In this document: positions 1-11,279 of the stretch, piece by piece
Numbering within the stretch: position 1 is the stretch's first letter
How the letters are laid out: each line of letters begins with the position of its first letter
From: Polytrichum commune
Lineage: Eukaryota > Streptophyta > Polytrichopsida > Polytrichales > Polytrichaceae
Reading direction: 5' to 3'
Assembly (NCBI GenBank): GCA_950295325.1
Contig: OX485806.1
Coordinates: 42,968,001 to 43,032,000, forward strand
Length of the DNA: 64,000 nt
The notes under the pieces: model-generated
The model's database searches: none
What the model was told of the DNA's origin: nothing
Seen by the model: only the letters and a program-made list of their open reading frames with translations
Program-made: the position numbers and the translations under genes

Positions 1-2350
1 ACCTCACCTCGCCCAACATTCGTAACGCAGTCACCACGTTCAGGACTATCCGTCGCTTTGGAGTTATGGACAATATTACCAAGTTACGCGGTGCTAGCAA
101 TTGGAAGTTCGTGCATCAGAATAGGTTTCTAGGGCATGGACAAGGTCTTTGTCTTCAAGATGTCTGAAGTTGGACCGGGCAGCGGAGTCGACCTGGTCAA
201 ACGAATGCAATCCGGTGGTGATCTGGAGAACTCCTGGATAATGTTTGACCATGTCAAACGGGTCAGGTCGTGGACGACAATGGCTTGCCATGTGTACGAT
301 TCCACATATTGCCGTGTCATGACCATCGCAGTATGCGACATGCAGTCTGAAGATGTTGCAACCCAGTCAATCGTATGGAAGAACCTGAACGGCGAACGCT
401 CTCATGGCTCAACATGGAGTGGACAAAGTAAATTTTAAAGGTTTCATGGCCGACAGTGCCCAAACCAACTGGAATGCTGTTTGAATCATATACGGAAGTG
501 GAGATGCGTCTGAGAAGATGGTGGACAGAGAGAGGACTTGTCTTTTCCATTGGACGCAGTCCTTGGAGAAACATACCAAGGCCGATATCCGTCAAGACCT
601 ACAATATTAGCATCGAATACTATGCCAACAATACAAGAATGCAAAATCGATGGCGGAGGCCGAGACAAAGTATCTGGCAATTTGGGCATGGTGGATGTCA
701 TCCGGTGCAGCAACTGAACAAGCTCTACCTTGACTGGAGCTCTAGCTGGCCTTCTGGCATTTCCGTTACCGCCAATGGGGTGGATTTATGGAGTTGGTAA
801 GTCTATACTTGCCCATATATTTCCTCTATAGTTCAATCTTTATAGTTCAACTACATTGATTCCACCATTATTCTAATTTCGGACTGTATTCTCATTGCAG
901 GATCTAAGTGAAGATGAACTAGCGGAAATGCCATCCTGTAACCTTGCTGAATCTATTCATAACAAGTGGAAGCAGCAATCTGGCGATCAAGGCAGCGATC
1001 TTTATGTGGCAACAGTCGATGACTTCGTGCGTGCTTTCATGCAGTGCTCAGTATATTCCCAATTCCTGAAGGGAGAGAACCCTGGAACTGGACCATCGAA
1101 GGAGGAATTGAAGTTGAAGCGTGCTCAAAGGTCAGCCGCAAAAACAGGAAATTCTAAACCGCTGCATGAGGCCATCTTGAAGATGTTTGGCGGTGACGAG
1201 TGGTGCACCAGGACTCCCCACCTCGAAGGGGATGAGGTATTTGTTTCTCTGAAGTGTAAACCAGATACTGCGTTCGGTGACGAATGTGAATCTCACAGGC
1301 CAGACAAGATTAGTATATCCCGACCACGCGTCCAAACCAGATCTGCCCGACTGAACGATTCTCCACCTCCTATGACAACTCCAGATTCTTCCACAACTGC
1401 AGATGAAGACCAACCGCAATTTCCAACACACGACGCTCCACAGCGGGTGGATCGGCACCACGTCACCGCGATTGAGGAGACATTATGCAACCCTGCCCAG
1501 TGGCACATCGCACGACTGCCTAAGACATCTGCGAAGGCTTGCTTTGCTCTACAAGCAATCACCAAGAAGAAGTGCGTCGCTCGGATTGTACAAGACGGGA
1601 AGAGCACCGCTGCACCTACCTACTCGGGCCTCATGGACAACTATCGGAAGAAGAGATTGGACCCTCAAGATTTTTTTTTTCTGTAGTGACGACATTGAGA
1701 GATGCGTTAAGGGTACAAAAAGGAGATGGGTGGTCTCAGTCCCGAACGTTCCGGAGGTATGGCCGATTAAGTTGGGGACCAACTTAACCTGCAAAGAGAT
1801 CCTCTCTTTAGAAAACGCAGGATTTAGACTGCCCCAGCGGAAGGAGATGACACCCTCCAAACTTTTTCAGGACCACCCGTTACCTTTGGACTTAGCAAGC
1901 TACACGACTCCTGCATATCCGGATGAGTTTCCCACTTGCCGTTCACGGAAGTTGATTAGGCGCAACAAGAAGGCCCCGTCAACAAAACACGCCAATAATT
2001 GTGCCTCAACCCTATCACTGAATGCCAAAGTGCACAATTTGTGCATGCTTCCAGCCCCTGCCTTAGGATGCATCGTCTCATTGGATTCCGGCACGCCCCC
2101 AAAGGTTCAGCAATAGTACTTGACGATTTCGCATCTGCCAGCATGCACTTGTCCTAACTTCAAGGAGATGGCGACTAAAGCAATTGGAAAACGGGGTCAA
2201 TGGGCCAACTGTAAGCATTTGTACTATTTATTTACTGTAGTCTATGGTTTGGACTCAGAATCAGACACGTTCATTCATGCAGCTAGTTTTAGCTTCAACG
2301 AAGTGAAGCGAATTTTGGAGGGTGGGTTACTGAAGTACCTTGACTCTTAG
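1..2350 (+). pseudogene. MULE-type transposase with SWIM zinc finger, decayed, 5' end outside window
   Basis: Conceptual protein pieces run in order through three frames. Residues encoded from about 136 to 390 contain WTTMACHVYDS and VMTIAVCDMQSED; about 393-796 contain GFMADSAQTNWNAV and ERTCLFHWTQSLEKHTK; both resemble the catalytic region of MULE-like transposases. After an intron at 797-900, an open stretch at 901-1686 begins near CNLAESIHNKWKQQSG. The C-terminal part (about 2120-2350) carries CTC...CKH, the CxCx(n)CxH pattern of a SWIM zinc finger, and ends at a stop at 2348-2350. MULE transposases cut and paste DNA, and SWIM domains bind DNA or protein. Decay is clear: frame changes near 150 and 391, in-frame stops near 480, 607 and 730-745, a one-base slip in the T-run at 1671-1680, and a stop at 2114-2116 before the SWIM part. 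It could be a domesticated relative rather than a mobile copy; no terminal inverted repeat is visible. Family call fairly sure, mobility not. Confidence 0.7.
797..900 (+). other. GT-AG intron in the MULE-type pseudogene
   Basis: The boundary reads GAGTTG|GTAAGTCT at the 5' side and CTCATTGCAG|GATCTAAG at the 3' side, both canonical plant splice sites, 104 bp apart. Conserved protein sequence lies on both sides and the intervening DNA is AT-rich. An intron means this copy was not made by reverse transcription of a spliced transcript. Confidence 0.65.
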
Positions 2351-2804
2351 AGTTTTCTATTTCTTTAAAGAAACATATGTATGCAAGATTTGTTATAATC
2401 ATGATGTAGTGAGACTAAAAGGGCCACCACAATACATTTGACGCACCACATGTATTTCTCTGTTCCAAATTTGCGTGACCCTTTTAGAGTACCACTAATT
2501 CTCATTATACTGAAACAGTACGTTTTTTACTTGAGACAATAAGTTATTTATTACTGATATTAGTTCCAAATGTTCAATTTACCACATTTAACATATTTGT
2601 CACTGATATAATTACATTTTTTCCTGTAATTGAGCCCTTAATTGCCAACGGCCATAGGTCCCAATGTTTACTAAGTTTAGAAAAAAATTACTAAAAATAC
2701 ATTTAGTCCAAAAATAACGTAAACTTGCTGCTTAAAGTTACATTTTAATCAAAATATCTCGGACTTTACCGTTCACCGCTCACCGCTCTACACTCACAAA
2801 ATAG
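2351..2804. other. AT-rich spacer, no gene seen
   Basis: Sequence 3' of the MULE-type gene and 5' of a gypsy fragment. It is AT-rich with short homopolymers. I see no open frame of note, no terminal repeat and no structural RNA. Confidence 0.5.
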
Positions 2805-3416
2805 CTCCGTCCGTCGATGTGCCGAGACTTCGTGTTTTCTTAGGCTTCGCGAATTACTACCGATGATTCGTTAAGAACTATAGTTTGATCGCCCAACCTC
2901 TCACCATTTTCAAGAGCAAGGACCAACCTTGGACTTGGGGTCATGAGCAATAGCAGGCATTTGAAACATTGAAGCAGAAACTCGGTACGGCTCCAGTGCT
3001 TCGACGTCCGGATGTCTCCAAATCCTTCTAGTTGCATACGGACTAGAATCCATTGGGTTTGGAAGCAATTCTCCCTTAAAAGGATGAAGTTGGTCGGGAG
3101 TATGTTGCTGCTTACGCTTCGCAAAGCAATAACACGGTGGAGGCTAATTATTTGTCTTACGAGGGGGAAGCATTGGCGGCGGTGTGGGCTATTGCCCATT
3201 TTTCGGCCATATCTTTATGGTCAGCGCTTTACTTTGGTGACTGACCATCAACCGTTACGGTGGCTCATGGAGTCGGATAAGCTTACTCGCAAGCTCGGCA
3301 GATGAGCTTTGTTGCTCCAAGAGTATTACTTTGAGGTGGTGCACCGTGCTGGGGTTACCAACCTGGATGCAGATGGACTCTCAAGCAATCCAAGTCCTTA
3401 GGATGAGGACTTAACC
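2805..3416 (+). pseudogene. Ty3/gypsy pol fragment (RT connection and RNase H)
   Basis: Frame-by-frame translation gives VFLGFANYYR and QPLTIFKSKDQPWTWG, the end of reverse transcriptase, then TAPVLRRPDVSKSF at the start of RNase H, then TLVTDHQPLRWLMES and EVVHRAGVTNLDADGLS, the RNase H core and its C-terminal end. These are typical of plant Ty3/gypsy Pol. Several in-frame stops and frame changes show it is dead. Integrase does not follow: repeat family A starts at 3426, so the element was cut there. There is no link to the chromovirus at 52-57 kb, which lies on the other strand and has a different RNase H sequence. Confidence 0.85.
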
Positions 3417-3425
3417 GGGACCAAG

Positions 3426-6264
3426 TGTGAACCCTTTGAGTGGTCCACCACTCTGCGGGATCACTTTTAGTTAGAATGTTAGCATTAAAAGTTAGAATTG
3501 ATAGGGAATTTAGGAAAAATTAGTTCATTTAGCATTTAGCCTAGAAGAAGGAAGGTCAAAATGAAACTAAGTAGTGCTAGAAGATAGCAAAGTAGAAAAA
3601 ATGTGCTAGCTAGTAAAAACAACTAGCTAAGCAAATATTAGTAGATGCTAGTTATTAAGCAAATGTTAGTAGATGCTAGCTAAGCAAGTGTTAGTTTATT
3701 AGTTAGTGTGAGGCACACAAGGCTATTGGAGGTGTTTTACGTAAGAAGATAAAATCGGCGTGAAGAATTTTGAAGACAAAAAAGAAAGAGAGCAAGGGGG
3801 ATACTTGCCCACTTGCCCCCTTGCCAACTCGATGGCGGAAAAATTAGAAAGATTTCTAAAGGTTTTTTGTCGGAGCCACCTCGGCGAGAGGGTGGCAACC
3901 TCAACCGGGAAAACCCCCGAGCCAAAATTTCGGGAAAGGGTTTGAAAAATGGATCCGGTGGAGGAGGGGTCCAACCCTTTTGTGAGAGGGTTTAAAAACC
4001 CCTCCTTCCACCTTGTAGCTCTCTTTCTTTCTCTAGTTTTTGGGCGAAGCCCTGCTTCAATGTAGTTAGGAAAAAATCCTTTAGCATGCATTCTCAATGG
4101 TCTTAAAGAAAGGCTTGAGAACCTCCTCTACTCTCTCTCTCCTAGTTAGGTTGTGTGTTTATTAACACACCAACAAAATTATTCCTTCTTTTGTAGAGGT
4201 AGGTTGGATGGTAGAGTTTTGAGTAGAGGCATTATAGACTTCATCTGCCAATGCCCTGAAGGCTTAGTTCAAAAGCTAGAACAAGATACTTATCATTTTT
4301 CTCTTAGAGAGATTTCATATAGCTATCCATAGCCGTTTCCCATTTGTGATTTGGTTGAGATGACAATTAGTTATGGATTTTCAAAGATGGAGTAGAAAAA
4401 CTGGGTGGTCTTGTGGGTAGCGGCTGCTGGATCAGACCTGCGAGCCCAATAGGAATTTTAATTCCAAAAAATTATATTTTTCCCAAGTAGAACTTTTGTG
4501 TAGCTTTCCAAAATGGCTTAGAACATTTGATTTGAGCATGATTTGAATTAGATATGAATTGTGCAAGATGGGACACATAGTTTGAGAACTTTTGGTTGAC
4601 TGCTGCATTACAGAGGACCTGCTGGGTTCACTTCGGCTTACCTTTCTAATCACATATTTTTATCAAATACATCTTTTTAATATCTCTCCAGGGTCATATA
4701 GAACGTTTGATTTGACGAAGATTTGAATTAGATATGAATTGTTGAAGGCGAGATACATAGTTTAAGCCTTCTTGATTGACTGCTGTGTTACAAGGAGTCC
4801 GCTGAATTTCTATTAGCTTAACCTGCTGATGTCATAATTTTTCTAGTTAGAGCTTGTTCATAGCTTTCCAATGGTATAAGGAAAGCCTAGATCCAAGTAG
4901 TAAGGAATGTGCTATGAATTGTTGAAGTTAGAAGGTAGATAGGTGGGTTGGAAGGGTCGGTTGAATCGACCTCACACTTCCAACCCTCATAACTTTTGCA
5001 TTTCTTATCCGATTAGAGTGATTTTTAGATCATTGGAAAGATAATTTGGTGCACTAAGTATAAATATTATGCTTAGGATTAAATTACAGGGAAGAATAAC
5101 ACTTTATATTTTAATTGTTAACTAAGGTACGCTTACTACCAAACTAGTTACAAAGAAGGAGGCAAGGTCGACGCTCGGAAAGTGGAGCAAGGAAGGAGGT
5201 AGCGGCTCGGCCTACATCAAGCCCAAATCAACCGAGGAAAATTGAGGTAAATTAACTAACCTTAAGCCTTCCATTTAGGATTGGAGGGAGCACGGCTAAG
5301 GTACGCATCTCTAAACCCACTCACCTATCTCGTAAGGTCAAGTGGCTTGACCACTTGACCGCCAAGGGAGTACCCAATTCCATTGTTTTCGGGGCCCTTG
5401 GTATGTTTTGTGGTAGTAGCTTCATTTATTAGCAAGTTTCGTGTGTGGTAAGTCGGATTAATCACCGACACGACCACTCTGAATGTTGTTGGTGGAAAGG
5501 TGGGGTTAATAACCCGCGAATCCACTATTATGTTGTTGGCCCCATAGATTGGGAGTAATGGCCCCAATTTATGAAGATTGCGCAACAGGTTGAACCTACA
5601 GGTCGCCCGTCACCCTGGTCCTATTGAGTTGCATTTCGTGGTCTATCCAGTGTAAACACATTTAACAATCAAAACATACCAAATAAATCGTAAACCCTTG
5701 TTGGCAAGAGACCCGAGGTAAGGGGTGATGCCTAATATGTTAATGTAGTAAGTTAGGACGTGCAAACAAAAGTAAGTAATTAAGAAGGAATTTGTGTGAA
5801 GGGTGGGACTTAGGCCAAGTTCCCCCGCTTAGAAAACTAAATAGAACTAAATAAAGAAATAGGAAGAATTGAATGGTCCATCAAATTGTCGTTATTCCGT
5901 TCGTTGAGTTAGGGTGGTATGAGTCACACCCGGTTGGGTGTATCAGAACCATCCCAATTCACAAATTAGGATTGCCTTGGTTTCAAGGCTGGTGCGTCTG
6001 CGCGTAGAATAGGTTGTAGGTTAAGGTTAGAACTAGATATGAAATTGGTTAGTGGAGTTTAAAGCCACACTAGTAAAAAACTAAGGCCTAACCTCCGGAG
6101 GTACTACGACGCATATTTAATCTCCCTTAAAAATCTAACTACTCACGTTATACACCTATCATCCGGGTTCGGCTTGGGCGCCTGCAAATGCAGGCCACCT
6201 TCACCGAAGGGCTTGTGTGATACTTTTAGGCTCCCTCGAAAGGGGGTGGCCCAAAAGTACCACA
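3426..6264 (+). repeat. Family A long LTR-like repeat, copy A1
   Basis: The unit opens TGTGAACCCTTTGAGTGGTC at 3426 and closes with TACCACA at 6264, so it has TG...CA termini with TGTG/CACA ends, as LTRs do. The same opening is at 35473 and, inverted, at 60170; the same closing is at 41947. It is about 2.84 kb, long for an LTR, with no protein domain. It separates a gypsy RNase H fragment from a copia integrase fragment, and no 5-bp target duplication is visible (CCAAG left, ATGAG right), so one or both sides have been rearranged. It is nearly identical to A4 (57461-60170). It could instead be a non-autonomous large retrotransposon derivative. Confidence 0.7.
5336..5360. repeat. Conserved hairpin in family A
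   Basis: GGTCAAGTGG and CCACTTGACC form a perfect 10-bp inverted repeat with a 5-nt loop. It is kept in copies A2 (about 12073-12097) and A4 (about 58239-58263) and is degraded in A3 (about 40909). It may be a structural element of the LTR transcript. Confidence 0.6.
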
Positions 6265-6781
6265 ATGAGCTGGATCTTTTTAATGAAGGTTTCTGCTAAC
6301 CCATTCTGGCTATGCTCGTAAGGGACTGAATAGGTTAGATTTATGCCCATAGCTGTACAGTAGTCCTCAAACACTTGTGAACGGAACTCTTTGGCATTAT
6401 CCATCCTAAGATGTTTGATTGTATTTTCTGGAAAATGGTTCCGATACCTTAGTAGGATAGTTGTATTTTAGGGAAGACCAAATTCCTAGTTGGAAGTAGG
6501 GAGACTTCAAAGTGACTTCCTGAGGCATCTACAAGTACTAGATAGTATCTAAATATTCCGGATGGAGGATTAATTGGCCCGCAGATGTCTCTTTGTATTC
6601 TGAACAGTGGTGGGGGGAGTTCCTTGTGTAAGGTCCAATTGGATGGTCTTTTGATAAATTTCCCCTTAATGCATGCTACACAACCATGAGTTTTCTCAGC
6701 TTCAGCGGTCAACAAGTTATGACCTATTATTAATGGAATCATCCGGCGGAATAGTGTGGTTCCCGGATGTCCTAACCTCAT
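6265..6781 (-). pseudogene. Copia GAG-pre-integrase and integrase core fragment
   Basis: On the minus strand LWHMRLGHPG, followed by CVACIKGKF, is the GAG-pre-integrase/zinc region. The integrase core has QRDICGPI (first Asp), VLVDASG, MDNAKEFRSQ (second Asp) and HSQNGLAETF (Glu), so all three catalytic acidic residues are present. The frame changes once before LWHMRLGHP (near 6785) and once near 6440. After the residues KKIQLI the coding sequence runs into repeat A1. The role in an intact element would be insertion of the cDNA into the genome. Confidence 0.85.
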
Positions 6782-8352
6782 ATGCCATAATCAGGCTTGG
6801 CTATAGTATCTAAAGATACTCCCTGTGCCAGGTTGTGGCGTTTTGCTTCAGGGTCTCCAGCCCAAGCAGCCATACAAACCTCTTCCTCATCTATCAGAGA
6901 GATGGGGCTACATGTCAAGGGCTTTATGACAATCTTATACAGGCCGTCGTCTCCCGCTTTCGCGGTGGCAAGGATCTCTTGCCCTTGCCTGAGCTCCAGA
7001 ACCTCTTCATCATTTTCCATCGCAGTGGAAACGTGGATCTTCCTCGCTCTCAGATCCCTGTAGCTGATCAGACTACGAGGCGCATCTAGAGCGTACATTG
7101 CATTCGCGCAAGTGAGGGGGAAGCCCCCGGGCAAAACTACCGTTGCCCGGCCCTCCCGAAATCTCATATTTCGGCTTCCGGCCATTGTGATAAGCTTACA
7201 ATGTTGCCAGGACTTCTCATTTTCAGTGAAATGGAAGAATTCAGGATTGGTCAATATCGTATGTGTAGATGCACTATCTAGGAGAGCAACATCCGGGTCC
7301 GATGCTTGCTTCTCATGGATAGTCATAAAACTCTCAATATCATAGGTAGAAGAAGAGGGGTTTTCAGTTTGAAAATTATAGTTTTGGCGGGGTTGAATAC
7401 GTAACTGTTGTAGTTCCTTATACATATTGACCAAATAAGGAGGGGCTCTACATTCTTTGGCAAAATGACCTTTGCGTCCGCATTTGTGACAGCTACCCTT
7501 CGCTGGTTTATTTGTATAGGGTCTGGGCGGAGGTCTAGATCTATTTTGATTCCCTCTTTGCATCACTATGGGAGGTTTAGGATGAGGTCTGCGAAAAAAA
7601 CCTCTTGGAGGTCTCCTGGATGCTTCTGCAGCATGGGCTTCTGCATAAGGTTGAACTCCTCCAGCAAAGTTTCTGAAATCAGGTGCTGAAACAGAACCGC
7701 TCCAGCCAGCAGGTCCAGTAGCGTTGCTCCAACCAGCAGGTCCATTAGTGTTGTTGTAACCAACTGGTCCAGTAGAACTGCTCCAACCAGCAGGTCCATT
7801 CGAACTGCTACGACCAGCATTCCCAGCAACAACATCAGTAGCAGGTCCTGCAGTAGTGTTGTATGTGGTAACAGGACCCCTTAGCCCAGCAGCAGCTGGT
7901 ACCTTCGTATTATGGATCTCTCTGGTTGGACGTGAATCATCATTTCTCAGTAAGAGCTGATGATGTTTTTCTGCCAATAATAAAGTAGACATGAGATTAA
8001 CATGTGTTTTGAATTTCATATTACGGTACTGTTGTGATAAAATTGTAGTTGCAGGGGGAAAAGTGGAGAGAGTCTTCTCTATGAGCTCAGCCTCTGATAT
8101 GGTTTCTCCACATAATCGCAGTTGTGCAGTAATTCGGTGAAGTTCGGAATTGAATGTAGAAAAATCCTGAAAATCTAAAACTCTTAAGTTAATCCAGTCT
8201 GATCTAGCTTGTGGTAAAAACAGAGTCTGTTGGTGGTTAAACCGTGTATAAAGAAGATTCCAAAGTTCTGCTGGATCCTCAACTTGTAAATACTGCAGTC
8301 TTAATGAATGATCTAGATGCCTACGAAGCTGCAACAATGCTTGCCATCTCAT
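6778..8352 (-). CDS. Copia gag-protease, 524-residue open stretch
   Basis: The protein packages the element RNA (Gag) and matures the polyprotein (protease). Residues 1-160 match the copia Gag core (LWNLLYTRFN, LRVLDFQDFSTFNSELHRI). A glycine-rich part around residues 175-225 has four GPAGW/GPVGY repeats of about 10 residues. A zinc knuckle CHKCGRKGHFAKEC lies near residue 290. The protease motif ALLDSASTHTIL near residue 355 has the active-site Asp. The frame closes at KPDYGI just before the integrase part. The ATG at 8352 is internal: the natural Gag start lies upstream, behind a frame change in a minisatellite. Open for 1.5 kb, so decay is recent. Confidence 0.85.
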   Translation of the reverse strand: MRWQALLQLRRHLDHSLRLQYLQVEDPAELWNLLYTRFNHQQTLFLPQARSDWINLRVLDFQDFSTFNSELHRITAQLRLCGETISEAELIEKTLSTFPPATTILSQQYRNMKFKTHVNLMSTLLLAEKHHQLLLRNDDSRPTREIHNTKVPAAAGLRGPVTTYNTTAGPATDVVAGNAGRSSSNGPAGWSSSTGPVGYNNTNGPAGWSNATGPAGWSGSVSAPDFRNFAGGVQPYAEAHAAEASRRPPRGFFRRPHPKPPIVMQRGNQNRSRPPPRPYTNKPAKGSCHKCGRKGHFAKECRAPPYLVNMYKELQQLRIQPRQNYNFQTENPSSSTYDIESFMTIHEKQASDPDVALLDSASTHTILTNPEFFHFTENEKSWQHCKLITMAGSRNMRFREGRATVVLPGGFPLTCANAMYALDAPRSLISYRDLRARKIHVSTAMENDEEVLELRQGQEILATAKAGDDGLYKIVIKPLTCSPISLIDEEEVCMAAWAGDPEAKRHNLAQGVSLDTIAKPDYGI

Positions 8353-8366
8353 GGCAGGTGGTATAG

Positions 8367-8438
8367 GTTGGATGTGACCAGTGGGAGGTTGGATTGTGAC
8401 TAGTGGGAGGTTGGATGTGACGAGTGGGAGGTTAGATC
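8367..8438. repeat. 21-22 bp minisatellite in copia gag
   Basis: Three and a half head-to-tail units of GTTGGATGTGACCAGTGGGA type: 8367-8387, 8388-8409 and 8410-8430, then a partial. The middle unit carries one extra T (22 bp). Units of 21 bp would keep frame; the odd unit and the stop both fall here. Confidence 0.8.
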
Positions 8439-8609
8439 ATCTGCACTTAGTAATGTTTTAGCGTCATTAGCCCATTCTAAAAAGTTTGATCCGTCTGCTT
8501 GTAATGGGAAAAACATGAGAGATTGCATTCTGTTTTCAGTAAACATGGGTTGGGTGGGTAAATCTTTGACCATTTTTGGTGTTCTAGCCAAACAACGTGC
8601 CATATACAA
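8400..8609 (-). pseudogene. Copia Gag N-terminus, out of frame with the rest
   Basis: The segment FPLQADGSNFLEWANDAKTLL is the usual N-terminal motif of copia Gag. The frame runs into a stop in the 21-22 bp minisatellite at 8367-8438, while the main gag frame resumes on the other side. The most upstream ATG of the stretch is at 8609; ENRMQSLMFFPLQ suggests translation may start at a later ATG. Confidence 0.75.
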
Positions 8610-8639
8610 TTTTTATTGTTCTTTCATGTGTGTATTCAG

Positions 8640-9180
8640 TATAGACAGATACAAAAGATATCCAGAGATTGGGCTGTATACAGGGCTGTATAGACAACTA
8701 CTTAGTATATACAGAAAAGTATAGACAGATATTGAAGCAAAGAAGTATAGACAGATATTGAAGATATACAACTACGTAGTATATACAGAAAAATATAGAC
8801 ATATATTGAAGCAAAGAAGTATAGACAGATATTGAAGATATATTATAAATATATATTATATATTTTGTTATATGGTAGTTAGTAAGTAAATAAAAACAGC
8901 AAGTATATATATATAATATATATTTTATGTTAGTATATCAGTATATATATATATAACCAGTATATATATATATATCAGATAGTTAGTAAAACAAAATCTT
9001 GACTGAACGCAAGTTAGTATTGCAAAAAAACAGAGTATGGTTTGTATTAGTAGATATATTTATATATTTTAATTTAGTTTAGTTTAGTTTTTTTTAAATA
9101 TTAAAACAGAAAGACAATATATATATATATATGTATATATATAATATAAAAGGAGTTAGTATTAAACAGATTATCGCTTG
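8640..9180. repeat. AT-rich simple and short tandem repeats in copia leader
   Basis: From 8640 to 8845 the phrase GTATAGACAGATATTGAAG recurs with small changes; from 8850 to 9145 there are several (TA)n tracts. This lies between the 5' LTR and gag of the copia element and has no coding potential. Confidence 0.75.
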
Positions 9181-9657
9181 TAGAAAAACACGGAGATTGT
9201 TAGTAAGTAAAATATTGACGTATATTCACAGAGATGAATAAGTTGTCGGTTAGTGTATACAAAAATGAATCACAACAGCGGCAACTATATTAGTATATAA
9301 CAGAAAAGTGGAAATGACCAGCAGGTGTTAGCAAAACAGTATGAGAAATTTTGGACAACATTTTGTTTCCATGGTTAGTCAATTCTCAAGCATAACATTA
9401 AGACAACATAAGGATATGTGTGAGACAAACAAAACAGAAACAAAGGTACTGCAGGGTGGTGAATAAAATATGTGTGTGAGTGTCTATTGATACAGTGTAG
9501 AACTATCTACATAAGTCATCCAGTGCAGAATTATCTACAGAATTCGCTCATGTGATCTTTTGTTTTTCCTCACCAGAATAGAGTATCTACAAGGCATGTC
9601 AGATGAGAGAGAAAGATTGTGAATAGAAACTAAGGTGCCAGGAGCGTGCTGATAACG

Positions 9658-9985
9658 TGTTGGAAGTAAGTCAGGTTGCTCAGTGAGACAGAATTTCGGT
9701 GCATAAAATACTTCAGAATTAACTCTCCCTTAATGGGGAAATAAGGGATATATATAATAGAGTGTATGGCCTTAGGGTATGAAGGCCAGGTGTCGGCAAC
9801 CTACGTGCACCGTATACCAACACCTTGTCTACTTCATACTGTACTGGTTGATACCCGGCAATGACAGGCTGAAGTCCTGGTCTGAGGTAACCGGGTTCAG
9901 GTTAACCCATTAAACATACTGAGTGTTGTTCCTATTACAGGCGGGTATCCAGGCTAATACCCTGGACCCTTAGAGTTAATTAACA
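9658..9985 (-). repeat. 5' LTR of the copia element
   Basis: The 328-bp unit reads TGTTAATTAAC... to ...CTTCCAACA on the minus strand, with TGTT/AACA ends. A TATA-like run lies near 9750-9757. Directly 3' of it on the minus strand comes CGTTATCAGCACG (9657-9645), a sequence I associate with the priming site after many plant copia LTRs. The matching 3' LTR is lost beyond the A1 junction, so the LTR ends rest on terminal symmetry and this context. Confidence 0.65.
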
Positions 9986-10619
9986 CCTGATTGCTATATC
10001 TAATTGCTATTTTAACACCTTCCCCCCCCCGCCCGACCCTCGCCCCCGCCCGACCCTCGCCCCCGTCCGACCCCCCCCCCCCCCCGTCCGACCCCACGTT
10101 CCCCCGCGTTCCCACACGTCCGCCTGCGCTCCCCACCCGTTCCCCCCGTCCGACCCTCTCCCCTGTCCGACCTACACCCTCCTTAGTAATATTTTATTAC
10201 TTTGATTTTAACAAAATGGTAAACACAATGGCAAAATGGTTTACATGCCAAGGGAAATATGCACATCCACGTCGGCATTTTTTGCCACATAGGACGCCAC
10301 CTTGGCAAGAAGGTAAGTATTTTACCCACCCTACTAGGTTGACCCTAGTTTGACCCTACGAGGAGGCTATTGTGTCGTGACGGAGGGGTCCGACCCGACA
10401 CGACGCGTCATGACGGCACGACCCCGTCATGACGTCGCGATAGACAACCCTGTTTCCATCTCTTCCAAAACCTTCCTAGTCTTAACTAATTTCTTCCTAT
10501 GTGTAATTATGTCTAATCCTAACTCCAATTTTGGTTTGTGGGCTTGAGTCTTACCTTGCATTCCCCAAGGAATCGATCAACCTCACTTGACCAAACATAC
10601 CCTTCAACACCTTCGTTCC
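9986..10619. other. C-rich low-complexity block and unassigned DNA
   Basis: From 10020 to 10178 the plus strand is almost only C with scattered G, built on CCCGTCCGACC-like phrases and runs of up to 15 C. The remaining DNA to 10619 includes several GACCC/GTCATGACG phrases (10330-10440). No gene or transposon end is recognised; open frames through the C-rich block are compositional artefacts. Confidence 0.6.
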
Positions 10620-11279
10620 TTTAATGTTTTCACTTATCTTGATGTGGTTTAAAATTGAGGAGGTGAGGAAAGAGAACCTGCAGGCCAACTTAAGTGAAAA
10701 ATCCCAAACATGGGATAGGCATGCTCATGTCAATTTTTAGTTAAGCCGGAGAATCACCTCTGAATTCTTTCCTCGAATTGACACTCACCATAATACCGAG
10801 AGTGAAGGCTGACCTTCGCCATACACCACATTGAAGACTGAAGCATCACCCTCTCGTCTCCAACACGACACAATGACTAGGGAATTACCCTCTACAACGG
10901 ATGACAACAAAAACAATTACTAAAAGCTTTCCTTAATTAATTATCAAATTCACTTTGAATAATGTCATACCTCAAGCAATTCGTGCTCCCCCTGCAAGTT
11001 AGCACTCACCCTCGACCGTGATTCAACTTGGCTTTGACCCTAACAATTATCGAATGACAACTTCCAACTCTATAACATCAAATGCACAACACTCAAACTT
11101 GGAAACTCATCCCAAGGTGAGTGTCAAAGTTTCCTAAAATTAATAATTCCTCTAAAATTTAGTGAACTAGTGGTCGCACTATTGATGTGATATCCTTATG
11201 CCATCCCAAGAATATTTAGGATATCACCTCAAGCCGCGCTTCTTCCTCAAGAACAAAATGACCAAATGAAATTGCAATT
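10620..11279 (-). repeat. Piece related to 15718-16235 (family C internal-type sequence)
   Basis: Inverted similarity to 15890-16210: AAGCCGCGCTTC, TGCAAGTTAGCACTCACCCT and TTAATTAATTATCAAATTCA recur in the same order on the opposite strand. At 15.7-16.2 kb this sequence follows a C-type LTR end, so it may be internal DNA of the C retroelement. No protein domain is seen. Confidence 0.5.

Larger units (their letters stand above)
6265..9985 (-). mobile_element. Ty1/copia retrotransposon, 3' half missing
   Basis: Read on the minus strand from 9985: an LTR (9985-9658), a long AT-rich leader, gag with a zinc knuckle, protease, the GAG-pre-integrase motif and the integrase core. The sequence stops inside integrase at 6265, exactly where repeat A1 ends. 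The order gag-PR-INT before RT is diagnostic for copia. RT, RNase H and the 3' LTR are absent from this window, so it cannot move by itself. Frameshifts in gag and before integrase add to the decay. Confidence 0.85.

Noticed and set aside
5325-5585. 86-codon frame (MRNLHKLGPLLPIYG...) also at 58014-58274 and, diverged, at 11845-12108
   Set aside because: It lies antisense in repeat A. A1 and A4 are near-identical copies, and the A3 equivalent (about 40900-41170) contains stops, so openness reflects shared descent, not selection on a protein.
9991-10353. Proline-rich 120-codon frame
   Set aside because: It is a compositional result of the C-rich tract.
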